A stretch of DNA of 5,115 nt from UBA5177 sp002413265 (GTDB taxonomy: Bacteria; Chloroflexota; UBA5177). The position numbers and the translations under genes are program-made. The notes beneath the pieces are model-generated. The model saw nothing but the letters and a program-made list of their open reading frames with translations, did not search any database and had not been told where the DNA came from. Shown here in pieces: positions 5,103 to 5,115 of the stretch. Within the stretch, counting starts at the first letter, position 1. Each line of letters starts with the position of its first letter. The stretch is taken from positions 1 to 5,115 of the forward strand of contig DAIORV010000154.1 of the NCBI GenBank assembly GCA_036752825.1. Reading direction: 5' to 3'.

Positions 5103-5115
5103 TCGTTCCCCGAGG

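Overview
The window comes from a high-GC bacterium, most likely an actinobacterium. The first three genes are roughly 67-75% G+C in the lines I hand-counted. The GAF gene carries an 'LNDDVVQALAVAKLAL' helix that I associate with actinobacterial GAF/PAS regulators. The second gene has the style of actinobacterial polytopic membrane proteins. No rRNA, tRNA, CRISPR array or intact mobile element is visible.

Layout, left to right: (1) bases 1-527, + strand, the 3' end of a gene for a cysteine-paired, probably exported protein of unknown function; (2) a GC-rich hairpin with a short T-run (547-589), probably its terminator; (3) 606-1586, + strand, a 326-residue protein with about nine membrane segments, preceded by a very strong ribosome binding site; (4) 1663-2412, + strand, a GAF-domain protein whose C-terminal helix resembles a histidine-kinase dimerisation helix but has Asn where the phospho-accepting His is expected, and which lacks an ATPase domain; (5) 2420-2818, - strand, a stand-alone CheY-like receiver protein placed tail to tail with the GAF gene, 7 bp apart; (6) 2819-3614, about 800 bp without a convincing gene, in which G+C falls from about 68% to about 50%; (7) 3615-5102, + strand, a polytopic GT39/ArnT-like glycosyltransferase with lower G+C (about 52-65%) and CTC-dominated leucine codons.

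How the genes may work together: the GAF protein and the receiver are the only pair with an evident functional link. Both are parts of a sensory system that lacks a catalytic kinase domain and a DNA-binding output domain, so they probably act with partners encoded elsewhere. The glycosyltransferase appears to be an independent transcription unit and could have a separate ancestry. I saw nothing that amounts to a clearly new multi-gene system. The most noteworthy items are the His-to-Asn kinase-like GAF protein beside an orphan receiver, and the compositional break in the large gap before the glycosyltransferase gene.
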